Part shown: positions 1-8,986 of the stretch, in pieces | Layout: each line of letters opens with the position of its first letter | Numbering within the stretch: the first letter of the stretch is position 1 | Source: Pseudoxanthomonas sp. X-1 | Lineage (GTDB): Bacteria; Pseudomonadota; Gammaproteobacteria; Xanthomonadales; Xanthomonadaceae | Length of the DNA stretch: 64,000 nucleotides | Direction of reading: 5' to 3' | Assembly: GCF_020042665.1 (NCBI RefSeq) | Contig: NZ_CP083376.1 | Coordinates: 2,578,001 to 2,642,000, forward strand | Made by a program: the position numbers and the translations under genes | Notes under the pieces: generated by a model | What the model saw: only the letters and a program-made list of their open reading frames with translations | What the model was told of the DNA's origin: nothing | Database searches by the model: none

Positions 1-663
1 CTCGGAGGCCGCCGGGTCGGACGGATCGGGCTGGCTCCAGGGGATCTCCACCACGAAGCGCGACTGCGGGTCGAAGACGACCTGGTCGCCGGCGTTCAAC
101 ACCGCCTCGTGCACCGGCACGCCGTTGACCACGCTGGTCACCCCGCCCTGCAGATGGCGCAGCAGCACGCCGCCGGGCACGCGGCCCAGCACGGCGTGCA
201 GGGCCGACAGGTGCGGCGCGTCGAGCACGATGTCGGCCTCGCGGCCGGCACCGACACTGCAGCCGCTGCCGATGGCGAAGGCGCGGCCATGGTGGCGCCC
301 GCCGATGCCGCGCAGGACCACGCGCGGGTCCGGCTCGGCCTGGGCCGCAGGCGCCGAGGCGGCCGGGCGCGGCGCCTGGCCGCGCACCAGCACTTCCACG
401 CCATCGGCATAGACCGCATCGCCCGGACGCAGCAGCGCCATGCGCCGCACCGGACGGCCGTTGACGTGGATGCCGCGCATGCCCGGCGGCACCTGCAGCC
501 ACAGGCCGCGCCGGTCCAGGCTGAACTGCACCAGCAGCGCCCCGGGCACGGCGTCGCCCACGCCGATGGTGCCGCTGGCTTCGCGCACGATGCGGTGGAC
601 ACCGGTGCCCAGCGCACGATCGGCCGTGCGGCCTTGAGGAAAATGGAGACTGAGGTTCTGCAC
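1..663 (-). CDS. FHA domain-containing protein (partial, 3' end outside window)
   Basis: The minus-strand frame reads through the left window edge, so the C-terminus is missing. The visible 221 residues start at a GTG (VQNLSLHFPQ). They contain a first FHA-like half (IHVNGRPV near residues 86-93) and a second, clearer FHA unit (GRAFAIGSGCSVGAGREADIV, then LSALHAVL and VVNGVPVHEA). FHA domains bind phosphothreonine peptides and act as cytoplasmic signalling adaptors. No strong ribosome site precedes the GTG, so the start is uncertain. It diverges from the PHA-granule genes to its right. The partner kinase is not visible. Confidence 0.7.
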   Translation of the reverse strand, partial: MQNLSLHFPQGRTADRALGTGVHRIVREASGTIGVGDAVPGALLVQFSLDRRGLWLQVPPGMRGIHVNGRPVRRMALLRPGDAVYADGVEVLVRGQAPRPAASAPAAQAEPDPRVVLRGIGGRHHGRAFAIGSGCSVGAGREADIVLDAPHLSALHAVLGRVPGGVLLRHLQGGVTSVVNGVPVHEAVLNAGDQVVFDPQSRFVVEIPWSQPDPSDPAASE

Positions 664-788
664 GCGGCCGGGAGACTAGCACGCAGGCCCGCGTGTCCGG
701 ACGTTCCAGCGCCACGCGCACGGTGACTTTCCGCACGCGCCGCGCGCTTGGGCGACAATGTGCGCTTGTCCTTGCCCAGCCCAGCGCC

Positions 789-1064
789 ATGTCCCACATC
801 GAACTGCAGCACCCCAACCACAAGTCGCCCGAGCAGACCCGCCAGGCCCTGGAGGAAGTGGCCGGCAAGCTGCACGCGCGCTTCGGGGTGAGCCATCACT
901 GGGACGGCGACACGCTGGCCTTCAACGGCGCCGGCGTGGACGGACGCATCACCATGCGGCCCGGCGCGCTGCACGTCACCGCCGAACTGGGCTTCCTGCT
1001 GTCGGCGATGAAGGGACCGATCGAGTCGGAGATCCGCCGCGTGCTGGGCGAACGCTTCGCCTAG
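789..1064 (+). CDS. Polyhydroxyalkanoic acid system family protein
   Basis: A 91-residue protein starting MSHIELQHPN. It matches the small PHA_gran_rgn family (polyhydroxyalkanoic acid system protein, about 90 residues) in length and pattern: an N-terminal HPNHKSPEQTRQALEEVA helix, then a beta-rich half with GVDGRITM and a C-terminal FLLSAMKGPIESEIRRVL helix. Members occur next to phasins and are thought to take part in granule formation or its regulation. About 100 bases separate it from the phasin gene downstream, in the same direction. No PHA synthase is in the window, so the biochemical role is inferred from family and neighbour only. Confidence 0.8.
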   Translation: MSHIELQHPNHKSPEQTRQALEEVAGKLHARFGVSHHWDGDTLAFNGAGVDGRITMRPGALHVTAELGFLLSAMKGPIESEIRRVLGERFA

Positions 1065-1162
1065 CGCCGGTCGGGCGCGCCTGCGCGCCGGCATTCGACG
1101 CCACGATCACCGGCCGCTGCGGACACTGCCCGCCATCGTCCCGTCCGCACCGGAGTGATCCA

Positions 1163-1738
1163 ATGGCGACCAGGAAAACCCAGGGCCCGCGCCCGTCCGA
1201 GTTCGAACCCTCCCTGCACGAGCAGGCCGAGCGCCTGCAGGCGTCCCTGGGCGAATCGGCCCAGCAGATCTGGCTCGCCGGTCTGGGCGCCTTCCACCGC
1301 GCCCAGACCGAGGGTGGCAAGCTGTTCGACACCCTGGTGCGCGAAGGCAGCAAGGTCGAGGCGCGCACCCGCGATGCCCGCGCCGGCCTGGCCGAAAGCG
1401 TCGAGGACGTGCGCAGCCGCGCCGGCGAGACGCTGGGGCGCATGGACCAGACCTTCCGCGCCCGGGTCGGCGAGGCGCTCAAGGCGCTGGAGGTGCCGAC
1501 CCGGCGCGAGCTGGGCGCGCTGGCCGACCGCATCGATGCGCTCAACCAGAAGCTGCGCGCGCACAACGAACGGCCCACCGCCGGCGCACGGGCGCGACGC
1601 TCCGCGGCGCGTTCGACCCCGGCCGGCCCCGCCCCGGTCCCGCCCAGGGCCACCGCGAGCCGGCCGGCGCGCAAGCCGGCCGCACCGCGCGCGCCCGCCC
1701 AGCCGACGGCCGCGCCACCCAGCGACCCGATCGAATAA
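1163..1738 (+). CDS. Phasin family protein (poly(hydroxyalkanoate) granule-associated)
   Basis: A 191-residue protein starting MATRKTQGPR, preceded by CGGAG. Residues about 20-135 form a long amphipathic helical phasin domain, with the typical IWLAGLGAFHRAQTEGGKLFDTLV segment and EALKALEVPTRRELGALADRID near its end. The C-terminal 50 residues are a basic Ala/Pro/Arg tail resembling the histone-like tails of PhaF/PhaI-type phasins, which bind DNA and polymer granules. It would coat PHA granules in the cytoplasm. It follows the PHA-system gene and probably shares its transcript. Confidence 0.85.
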   Translation: MATRKTQGPRPSEFEPSLHEQAERLQASLGESAQQIWLAGLGAFHRAQTEGGKLFDTLVREGSKVEARTRDARAGLAESVEDVRSRAGETLGRMDQTFRARVGEALKALEVPTRRELGALADRIDALNQKLRAHNERPTAGARARRSAARSTPAGPAPVPPRATASRPARKPAAPRAPAQPTAAPPSDPIE

Positions 1739-1871
1739 GCCGCCGGCGCCGCTGCATGCACCGCGCGCCTTCAGACCGACCGTGCTGTCAGCCGATCGCG
1801 GCCCTGCGCGGCCCGGTCGACCCCACGGTTGCCCGTAGAATGCCCAGCCTGCTTTTGTGGATGTGCGCCTC

Positions 1872-2867
1872 ATGCCGTTCTGGTTGATCGGGACCCTCGT
1901 GGCCCTGCTGGTGGGTCTGGTCGCCACGGCGTATCTGTGGCTGGTCCGTCGCCGCCTCGATGAGACCCAGGCCGGCCTGCAGGCGCTGGCGGCCATGCGC
2001 TGGCGCGACTTCACCCGCCTGGTGCTCTCCGCGCTGCAGCGGCGCGGGCTGGAGCGGGTGTCGTTCGAACCCGAGGACGTGCGCAACCAGCACCCCAGCC
2101 TGCTGCTGGGCGATGCGCAGGGCCGGCACTGGCTGCTGAGCTGCAAGCACGGCACCGCCTACCGCATCGGGTCGGTGGCGATCGACGAACTGGCCTCCGA
2201 GGCGCGCCTGCGCGGCGCGCAGCACAGCATCCTGGCCACCCAGGGCCTGGTCGATGCCGGCGGTCACGAGAAGGCGCAGCGCTCCAATGTCGAAGTGCTC
2301 GACGGCGGCAAGCTGTGGGTGGAGGTCAAGCCGATGCTGGACGGCGCGACCGTCCAGAGCATCACCGGCCAGGCCAACCTGAGTGCGCGCCGCCGCATCG
2401 GCCTGAGCTGGATCGCCGCGCTGCTGCTGGGCGTGCTGGTCAGCGGCCTGCCCACGCTGCTCGATTCCGAACCGGCGCCCGCTCCGGCGACGGTCGCACC
2501 CCCTCCCGCCGCCGCGCCCGCGCCCTCGGCCGCCCCGGCCACCAGCGCGCCGGGCCCGGCGTCCGCGCCGCCGACCGAAGCGCAGCTGACCCAGCAGCGC
2601 AGCGCCGTCGCCAAGGCGTTGGCCAAGGCCGGCGGCCTGCGCCAGCCGGCGTGGATTTCCGGCTCGACCCTGTCGGTGGACCTGCTCGCGGGCGAGGAAA
2701 TGGTCATGCCGGTGGTCTGCGCCGAACTGGCCAAGTACCCGGACCTGGCGCTTTCGCGCGTCCAGCTCAACCCGCGCCCGGGCAGCGACGAACGCGTGCG
2801 CTGGCGCCAATGCGAAGCGGCGATGGCGACGCCGGCACCGGTCCCGGCGCACGCGCCGTCGCGTTAG
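1872..2867 (+). CDS. Membrane-anchored restriction-endonuclease-like (PD-(D/E)XK fold) protein
   Basis: A 331-residue protein from the ATG at 1872; a GTG at 1857 is the alternative start. One membrane segment lies at about residues 3-25 and a second at about 176-197. Between them, residues 45-150 look like an Mrr-type nuclease fold: LVLSALQRRGLERV, then D81 and SCKHG with K92 as the D-x(n)-C-K signature, then IDELASEARLRGAQHSILAT. An Ala/Pro-rich linker (about 200-230) leads to a C-terminal domain with VVCAEL and VQLNPRPG. Similar proteins are usually annotated as restriction endonuclease; no methylase is nearby. A role in restriction is doubtful and the true substrate is unknown. Confidence 0.7.
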   Translation: MPFWLIGTLVALLVGLVATAYLWLVRRRLDETQAGLQALAAMRWRDFTRLVLSALQRRGLERVSFEPEDVRNQHPSLLLGDAQGRHWLLSCKHGTAYRIGSVAIDELASEARLRGAQHSILATQGLVDAGGHEKAQRSNVEVLDGGKLWVEVKPMLDGATVQSITGQANLSARRRIGLSWIAALLLGVLVSGLPTLLDSEPAPAPATVAPPPAAAPAPSAAPATSAPGPASAPPTEAQLTQQRSAVAKALAKAGGLRQPAWISGSTLSVDLLAGEEMVMPVVCAELAKYPDLALSRVQLNPRPGSDERVRWRQCEAAMATPAPVPAHAPSR

Positions 2868-2904
2868 ACGGCGCCCGCGCCGCGCTCCCGGACAGCACCC
2901 TCGG

Positions 2905-2990
2905 TCGTCATTCCCGCGAACGCGGGAATCCAGGGACTTTCACGCAGCGAACCTGGAGATGCCAGGCCCCGCCGCTGCGGGAATGACATC
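2905..2990. repeat. REP-like palindrome doublet
   Basis: The unit ATTCCCGCGAACGCGGGAAT followed by CCAGGGACTTTC is a perfect short hairpin, and an inverted partial copy (CTGCGGGAATGAC) closes the doublet. Close relatives sit at 8038, 10697, 22791 and 42691, always between genes. The doublet lies between two convergent genes (the nuclease-fold gene and hutC). Confidence 0.8.
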
Positions 2991-3020
2991 CAATCTGCGC
3001 GCCCTCCCGGGCGCGCACGC

Positions 3021-3764
3021 TCACCGCCCACCAGGCGAGAACCGCGCCACCAGGTCGTAGGAATCGCCCAGGAACACCTGGGTCACACTGGTCACCGGTT
3101 GCTCGCCGCGCCAGGTGCGGCGTTCGATCACCAGGCAGGCGGTGCCGGTGGGCACCCGCAACCGCCGCGCGCGCGCCGCGTCCAGGCCGATGGCGCTGAT
3201 GCGGTGTTCGGCGCGGGTCCAGCTGACGTGCTGCAGCAACCAGCTGCCCGGCGCGGTCTGCGAAAAGTCCACGTCCACGGCCTCCGGCGCGGCCGCCGGA
3301 TTGATCAGCCGGTCCTCCAGCGCCAGCGGCCGGCCGTCGGCCAGGTGCAGGCACTGCAGCGCGAGCGTGCGTCCCCCGCCCGCCATCTCCGCTTCGCGTG
3401 CATCGCCCTGGCGCGGCGGGCGCAGCTGCCGCGCCAGCAGCTGGAACTCGTAGCGATGGCCGCGCGCGGCGACCTCGAACGGGATGTCCGGGATGTCCAG
3501 CGCCACCTGTTCGATATGCGGATGCGGGCGCGCGACAAACGAGCCGGCGCGGCGGCGGCGCTCGATCATGCCGGCATCGGCCAGCAGGCTCAGCACCTTG
3601 CTCACGGTCATGCGCGCGCAGCCGTACTGCGCCATCAGCGCGTGTTCGGACGGGATGCGGTGGCCGGGCGGCCATTGCCCGCTGTGGATGCGGCCCTCGA
3701 TGTCGTCGCGGATGCGCTGATGCAGCGAACGCGCCGGCGCCGGCGGGGCCTGCGGCTCGCTCAT
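3021..3764 (-). CDS. hutC: Histidine utilization repressor HutC (GntR family)
   Basis: A 247-residue GntR/HutC regulator. The N-terminal winged helix-turn-helix spans about residues 12-80 (LHQRIRDDIEGRIHSGQWPPGHRIPSE, then GCARMTVSKVLSLLADAGMIERRR). The C-terminal UTRA effector domain follows, ending VTSVTQVFLGDSYDLVARFSPGGR. HutC represses hut genes until urocanate binds. Its start overlaps the last bases of hutF (ATGA-type junction), so the two are co-transcribed. A matching palindromic operator lies at the hutF/hutI divergent promoter, which suggests autoregulation. Confidence 0.93.
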   Translation of the reverse strand: MSEPQAPPAPARSLHQRIRDDIEGRIHSGQWPPGHRIPSEHALMAQYGCARMTVSKVLSLLADAGMIERRRRAGSFVARPHPHIEQVALDIPDIPFEVAARGHRYEFQLLARQLRPPRQGDAREAEMAGGGRTLALQCLHLADGRPLALEDRLINPAAAPEAVDVDFSQTAPGSWLLQHVSWTRAEHRISAIGLDAARARRLRVPTGTACLVIERRTWRGEQPVTSVTQVFLGDSYDLVARFSPGGR

Positions 3765-5125
3765 GCGCGCAGCACCCGGTCCAGGGCGGTGGCGTAGCGC
3801 GTGGCCACCGCCGCGGCGTCGACGTGGCGCCCGTCGCGCACCACCAGCCGCCCCTGGCGCCAGACCTGGCGCACCGCGCCGCGGCGAGCGGCGAACAGCC
3901 AGCTGTCCAGCCAGGCATCGCCCTGGCGCGCGCGCAGCGCCGGATGGTCGGCATCCAACTCCACCAGGTCCGCGGCGGCGCCGACCCGCAGGCCCGCCTC
4001 CACGCCCAGCGCCTGCGCGGCGCCGTGCAGGGCCTGCTCGAACAGCCAGCGCCCGCTGGACACGCCCTGCCCCTGCGCCAGCACGTTGCGCCCGCGCGCG
4101 ACCAGGCGCTGGCCGTATTCGAGCAGGCGCAGCTCCTCGGCCGCATCAATCAGCACATTGGAATCCGAGCCCACGCCGAAGCGGCCGCCGGAGCGGGCGA
4201 AGTCGCGCATCGGAAACAGGCCGTCGCCCAGGTTGGCTTCGGTGATCGGGCACAGGCCGACCACGGCGCCGGCCTCGACCATGCCCTGCACCTCGTCCGC
4301 TTCGACGTGGGTGGCGTGCACCAGGCACCAGCGCGCGTCCACCGGCGCGTGGTCCAGCAGCCAACGCACCGGGCGCTGGCCCGACCAGGCCAGGCAGGCC
4401 TCCACCTCGCGCGTCTGTTCGGCGATGTGCAGGTGCACCGGCCCGCGCGCAAGCGGCAGCAGCGCGGTCAGCTCCCCGGGCGTGACCGCGCGCAGGCTGT
4501 GCGGGGCCAGGCCGAGCACGCCATCGCCCAGCGGCGCGATCGCCGCCGCGCTGGCCTCCAGCAGGCGGGCAAACCCGTCCACGTCATGGATCAGCCGCGC
4601 CTGCGCGGGACTGGGCGGCGCACCGCCGAAGTCGGCGTGGGCATAGAACACCGGCAGCAGGGTCAGGCCGATGCCGCTGGCCTGCGCGGCCGCGGCGATG
4701 CGCCCGGCCATCTCGCCCGGATCGGCATAGGGCCGACCGTCGGGGCCGTGGTGCAGGTAGTGGAACTCGCCCACGCGGGTGAAGCCGGCCTCCAGCATCT
4801 CCACGTAGGCCTGCTCGGCGATGGCCTGCAGGCTGTCCGGGTCCAGCCGCTGCACGAAGCGGTACATCAGCTCGCGCCAACTCCAGAAGCTGTCGCCGGC
4901 CGCGCCACCGACTTCCGTCAGGCCCGCCATGCCGCGCTGGAAGGCGTGGCTGTGCAGGTTGCCCAGGCCGGGCACGACCACGCCCAGGCGCACGTCGCCC
5001 GGCTGCGCGGCGCTGCCCGCCTGCACCGAGGCGATGCGCCCGCCCTGCGTGCACACGCGCACCGCACGCGCCCAGCCCTCGTCCAGCAGGGCGTGATCGA
5101 TCCAGAAGCAAGCGGCTGGCGCCAT
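3761..5125 (-). CDS. hutF: Formimidoylglutamate deiminase HutF
   Basis: A 454-residue amidohydrolase-superfamily enzyme. It converts N-formimidoyl-L-glutamate to N-formyl-L-glutamate and ammonia in the five-step histidine pathway, and it needs zinc. Metal-binding motifs are visible: GNLHSHAFQRGMAGL near residue 60, HLHIAEQ near 240, a His in VHATHVEA and GSDSNV near 320. The start was set at MAPAACFWID because GAGGAA lies just upstream and the longer reading frame would run across the operator. It is the first gene of the hutF-hutC unit and diverges from hutI. Confidence 0.92.
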   Translation of the reverse strand: MAPAACFWIDHALLDEGWARAVRVCTQGGRIASVQAGSAAQPGDVRLGVVVPGLGNLHSHAFQRGMAGLTEVGGAAGDSFWSWRELMYRFVQRLDPDSLQAIAEQAYVEMLEAGFTRVGEFHYLHHGPDGRPYADPGEMAGRIAAAAQASGIGLTLLPVFYAHADFGGAPPSPAQARLIHDVDGFARLLEASAAAIAPLGDGVLGLAPHSLRAVTPGELTALLPLARGPVHLHIAEQTREVEACLAWSGQRPVRWLLDHAPVDARWCLVHATHVEADEVQGMVEAGAVVGLCPITEANLGDGLFPMRDFARSGGRFGVGSDSNVLIDAAEELRLLEYGQRLVARGRNVLAQGQGVSSGRWLFEQALHGAAQALGVEAGLRVGAAADLVELDADHPALRARQGDAWLDSWLFAARRGAVRQVWRQGRLVVRDGRHVDAAAVATRYATALDRVLRA

Positions 5126-5164
5126 CGGGGTTCCTCGACTGGACAGGCTGCGAAGGCCGGTCTT

Positions 5165-5179
5165 ATTGTATAGACAAAT
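5165..5179. promoter_or_regulatory. Probable HutC operator in the hutF-hutI divergent promoter
   Basis: ATTGTATAGACAAAT is a near-perfect inverted repeat (TTGT-N4-ACAA) of the HutC-type operator described in enteric bacteria and pseudomonads. It lies in the 73-base gap between the divergent hutF and hutI starts, where one bound dimer could block both promoters. The hutC gene is next door. Confidence 0.75.
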
Positions 5180-5198
5180 GCGCTCCTGACGAGATGCC

Positions 5199-6410
5199 AT
5201 GCCCCTGCGCTGCGACACGCTCTGGCACCACGCCCACCTGGCCACGCTCGATGCCGACGACGGCACCTTGGGCGTGCTGCGGAACGGCGTGATCGCCGCG
5301 CGCGAGGGCCGCATCGTGCATGTCGGCCCGGCCGACCGGGCGCCGGACTTCGACGCGGCCACGCGCATCGACTGCCAGGACCGCTGGATCACGCCGGGCC
5401 TGATCGACTGCCACACCCACCTGGTCTATGCCGGCAACCGAGCCGGCGAGTTCGAGCAGCGCCTGGCCGGCGCCAGCTATGCCGACATCGCCCGCGCCGG
5501 CGGCGGCATCGTCTCCACCGTGCGCGCCACGCGCGCGGCCGACGACGACGCGCTGATCGCCGCCAGCCTGCCGCGCCTGGATGCGATGCTGGGCGAAGGC
5601 GTGACTACGCTGGAGATCAAGTCCGGCTACGGCCTGGACCTGGAGCATGAACGCAAGCAGCTGCGCGTGGCCCGGCGCCTGGGCGAGCTGCGCCGGGTGG
5701 AGATCGTGCCGACCTTCCTGGGCGCGCACGCGGTGCCGCCCGGCATCGAGGCGCAGGCCTACATCGATGAGGTCTGCGGGACGATGATCCCGGCGGTCGC
5801 GGCGCAGGGCCTGGCCGAGGCGGTGGACGTGTTCTGCGAGGACATCGCCTTCTCGCCGGCACAGGCGCGGCAGGTGTTCGAGGCCGCGCGCGCACATGGC
5901 TTGAAGCTCAAGATCCACGCCGAGCAGCTCAGCAACCAGCACGGCGCCGCGCTGGCGGCGCAGTACGGCGCACTGTCGGCCGACCATATCGAGCATCTGG
6001 ACGCCGACGGCGTCGCCGCGATGGCCGCGGCCGGCACCGTGGCCGTGCTGCTGCCGGGCGCGTTCTACTTCACCCGCGACACGCTGGTGCCGCCGATCGG
6101 GGCGCTGCGCGCGGCAGGCGTGCCGCTGGCGCTGGCCACCGACTGCAATCCCGGCACCAGCCCGCTGACCAGCCCGCTGCTGGCGATGAACCTGGCCGCC
6201 ACGCTGTTCCGCATGACCGTGGACGAGTGCATCGCCGGCTTCACCCGGCACGCCGCGCGTGCGCTGGGGCGGCAGGACCGGCTGGGCCGGCTGCGCGCGG
6301 GCTTGGACTGCGACCTGGCGATCTGGGACATCGAGGCGCCGGCCGACCTGGTCTACCGCATGGGCTTCAATCCGCTGCATGCGCGCGTGTGGCGCGGGCA
6401 GCCGGCATGA
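5199..6410 (+). CDS. hutI: Imidazolonepropionase HutI
   Basis: A 403-residue metal-dependent amidohydrolase, the usual length. It opens 4-imidazolone-5-propionate to N-formimidoyl-L-glutamate, the third step of histidine breakdown. Visible signatures are the HxH metal site in [19 protein letters not shown] (about 70), KSGYGLD (about 145), KIHAEQLSN (about 240) and the catalytic Asp region [10 protein letters not shown] (about 315). It starts 19 bases after the HutC-type operator and leads the hutI-hutH-hutG-hutU unit. Confidence 0.95.
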   Translation: MPLRCDTLWHHAHLATLDADDGTLGVLRNGVIAAREGRIVHVGPADRAPDFDAATRIDCQDRWITPGLIDCHTHLVYAGNRAGEFEQRLAGASYADIARAGGGIVSTVRATRAADDDALIAASLPRLDAMLGEGVTTLEIKSGYGLDLEHERKQLRVARRLGELRRVEIVPTFLGAHAVPPGIEAQAYIDEVCGTMIPAVAAQGLAEAVDVFCEDIAFSPAQARQVFEAARAHGLKLKIHAEQLSNQHGAALAAQYGALSADHIEHLDADGVAAMAAAGTVAVLLPGAFYFTRDTLVPPIGALRAAGVPLALATDCNPGTSPLTSPLLAMNLAATLFRMTVDECIAGFTRHAARALGRQDRLGRLRAGLDCDLAIWDIEAPADLVYRMGFNPLHARVWRGQPA

Positions 6411-6450
6411 GGCCGTTTTTCGTACAACCCGAACGACCGGAGTATTCCGC

Positions 6451-8001
6451 GTGACCGACTCTCTTGTGCTGCGCCCCGGCGCGGTCAGCCTGGCGCAATG
6501 GCGCGCCGTGTATCGCGGCGCGGCCGTGCGGCTCGATCCCGCCTGCCACGACGCGGTCGCGCGCAGCGCGCGGACCGTGCAGGCCATCGTCGACACCGGC
6601 GCGCCGGTGTACGGCATCAACACCGGCTTCGGCAAGCTGGCCACGGTGCGCATCGCCGATGCCGACCTGGCCACGCTCCAGCGCAACATCGTGCTCTCGC
6701 ACGCCGCCGGCGTCGGCGAGCCGATGCCCGCGCCGGTGGTGCGGCTGATGCTGGCGCTGAAGCTGGCCAGCCTGGCGCAGGGCGCCTCCGGGGTGCAGCC
6801 GGCCACGCTGGCGCTGCTGGAGGCCGTGCTCCAGCGCGACGTGCTGCCGCTGGTGCCATGCCAGGGCTCGGTCGGCGCCTCGGGCGACCTGGCGCCGCTG
6901 TCGCACATGGCCGCGGTGATGATCGGCACCGGCGAGGCGTTCTTCGAAGGCCAGCGCCTGCCGGCCAGCGAGGCGCTGGCGCGGGCCGGCCTGGCGCCGT
7001 GCGTGCTGGGCGCCAAGGAGGGCCTGGCCCTGCTCAACGGCACCCAGTACTCGACCGCCTACGCGCTGGCGGGGCTGTTCGAGATCCAGGACGTGTTCCA
7101 GGCCGCGCTGGTCACCGGCGCGCTGTCCACCGAGGCGGCCAAGGGCTCGGACACGCCGTTCGACCCGCGCATCCACGCCCTGCGCGGCCAGCCCGGGCAG
7201 ATCGCCGTGGCCGACGCGCTGCGCGCGCTGATGGCCGGCAGCGCCATCCGCGAATCGCACCGCGAGAACGACGTGCGCGTGCAGGACCCGTACTGCCTGC
7301 GCTGCCAGCCGCAGGTGATGGGCGCGGCGCTGGACGTGATGCGCGCGGCGGCGCGCACGCTGGAGATCGAGGCCAACGGCGTGTCCGACAATCCGCTGGT
7401 GTTCACCGACACCGGCGAGGCGCTCAGCGGCGGCAACTTCCACGCCGAGCCGGTGGCCTTCGCCGCCGACATGCTGGCCATGGCCGTGTGCGAGATCGGC
7501 TCGATCAGCGAGCGCCGCATCGCCATGCTGGTCGACCCGGCGCTGTCGGGGCTGCCGGCGTTCCTGACGCCGCGGCCGGGCCTCAACTCCGGCTTCATGA
7601 TCCCGCAGGTCACCGCCGCGGCGCTGGTGTCGGAGAACAAGCAGCGCGCGATGCCGGCCAGCGTGGATTCCATCCCGACCTCGGCCAACCAGGAAGACCA
7701 CGTCTCGATGGCCGCGCATGGCGCGCGCCGGCTGCTGGACATGGCGCGCAACGCCGCCAACGTGGTCGGCATCGAGCTGCTCGCCGCCGCGCAGGGCTGC
7801 GATTTCCACGCGCCGCTGGCCTCCAGCGCCGCGCTGGAGGCGGTGCGGGCGAGGCTGCGGGCGCAGGTGCCGACGCTGCAGGAGGACCGCTACTTCCATC
7901 CGGACATGGTGGCCGCGACGGCGCTGGTGCGCGGTGGCGCGCTGGTCGAGGCCATCGGGATGGACGTATCCGGGCTGCCGGGCGTGGATGGGGCGACGTG
8001 A
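6451..8001 (+). CDS. hutH: Histidine ammonia-lyase HutH
   Basis: A 516-residue enzyme that deaminates L-histidine to trans-urocanate in the cytoplasm. The Ala-Ser-Gly triplet that cyclises to the MIO prosthetic group is at residues 143-145 ([14 protein letters not shown]). The catalytic YGINTGFG (about 54-61) and the [17 protein letters not shown] segment are intact. The start is the GTG of [10 protein letters not shown]: this gives the family's length of about 510 residues and lies 40 bases after the hutI stop. An upstream frame extension overlaps hutI and was discarded. Confidence 0.94.
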   Translation: MTDSLVLRPGAVSLAQWRAVYRGAAVRLDPACHDAVARSARTVQAIVDTGAPVYGINTGFGKLATVRIADADLATLQRNIVLSHAAGVGEPMPAPVVRLMLALKLASLAQGASGVQPATLALLEAVLQRDVLPLVPCQGSVGASGDLAPLSHMAAVMIGTGEAFFEGQRLPASEALARAGLAPCVLGAKEGLALLNGTQYSTAYALAGLFEIQDVFQAALVTGALSTEAAKGSDTPFDPRIHALRGQPGQIAVADALRALMAGSAIRESHRENDVRVQDPYCLRCQPQVMGAALDVMRAAARTLEIEANGVSDNPLVFTDTGEALSGGNFHAEPVAFAADMLAMAVCEIGSISERRIAMLVDPALSGLPAFLTPRPGLNSGFMIPQVTAAALVSENKQRAMPASVDSIPTSANQEDHVSMAAHGARRLLDMARNAANVVGIELLAAAQGCDFHAPLASSAALEAVRARLRAQVPTLQEDRYFHPDMVAATALVRGGALVEAIGMDVSGLPGVDGAT

Positions 8002-8037
8002 GCGCGCTGCAGCGAGGTTTCGGCATGGCGCGCAAGT

Positions 8038-8072
8038 CACTGGATCCCCGCGTTCGCGGGGATGACGCATTC
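8038..8072. repeat. REP-like palindrome between hutH and hutG
   Basis: ATCCCCGCGTTCGCGGGGAT is a perfect hairpin of the same family as the copy at 2905. It sits inside the hut operon in the 103-base gap between hutH and hutG, where it could act as an RNA stabiliser or an attenuator of downstream expression. Confidence 0.75.
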
Positions 8073-8104
8073 AGGCTTTACGACGTGGCCGGAGGCGCAG
8101 ACGC

Positions 8105-8986
8105 ATGAGCGGTCTTCCCGGCTGGCTGGAACTTCATCGCGGCCAAGCGCCGCTGATCGTCAGCTTTCCGCATACCGGCACCGAGCTCCCGGCCGGGCTC
8201 GAGGGCGACTTCGTCTCGCCCTGGCTGGCGCGGCGCGATGCGGACTGGCATGTGCACCAGCTCTATGCCTTCGCCCGCGCGCTCGGCGCCACCACGCTGC
8301 GCACCGCGATCAGCCGCTCGGTGATCGACGTCAACCGCGACCCTTCAGGCGTCACGCTGTATCCGGGCCAGAACACCACCGGCCTGTGTCCCACCACGAC
8401 CTTCGACGACCAGCCGCTCTATCGTGACGGCCTGGCGCCGGACGAGGACGACATCGCGCGCCGGCGGGAGACCTGGTTCGCCCCGTACCACGATGCGCTG
8501 GCCGCCGAGATCGAACGCCTGCGCGCGCAACACGGCTGCATCGTGGTCTACGACGCGCACTCGATCCGCTCGCGCATCCCGCACCTGTTCGAAGGCGAGC
8601 TGCCGCAGTTCAACATCGGCAGCAACGACGATGCCGCCTGCGACCCGGCGCTGACCGATGCGGTCGAGCGCGTCTGCGCCGCCAGCGGCCTGAGCCATGT
8701 GCGCAACGGCCGCTTCAAGGGCGGCTGGATCACGCGCCACCACGCCCGGCCCCGGCACGGCGTGCATGCGATCCAGATGGAGCTGGCTTGCCGCGGCTAC
8801 ATGGACGAACCAGATCCGGTCACCCCCGAGAACTGGCCCACGCCGTTCTCGCAGGCCCGCGCGCAGGCCGTGCAGGACACGCTGCGCGAGGTGCTCGCCG
8901 CCTGCCTGGACTTCGCACGCACCCATCCCCTCGCCCATCGCGCGCCCGCCGTGGGCGCACCGTCCCATCACCAGGACTCCCCATGA
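8105..8986 (+). CDS. hutG: N-formylglutamate deformylase HutG
   Basis: A 293-residue member of the N-formylglutamate amidohydrolase family. It releases glutamate and formate as the last step after HutF. Family marks include [14 protein letters not shown] at the N-terminus, [13 protein letters not shown] (about 70-82), the [12 protein letters not shown] metal-site segment (about 156-168) and [11 protein letters not shown]. Its stop overlaps the start of hutU (ATGA), indicating translational coupling. Confidence 0.93.
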   Translation: MSGLPGWLELHRGQAPLIVSFPHTGTELPAGLEGDFVSPWLARRDADWHVHQLYAFARALGATTLRTAISRSVIDVNRDPSGVTLYPGQNTTGLCPTTTFDDQPLYRDGLAPDEDDIARRRETWFAPYHDALAAEIERLRAQHGCIVVYDAHSIRSRIPHLFEGELPQFNIGSNDDAACDPALTDAVERVCAASGLSHVRNGRFKGGWITRHHARPRHGVHAIQMELACRGYMDEPDPVTPENWPTPFSQARAQAVQDTLREVLAACLDFARTHPLAHRAPAVGAPSHHQDSP

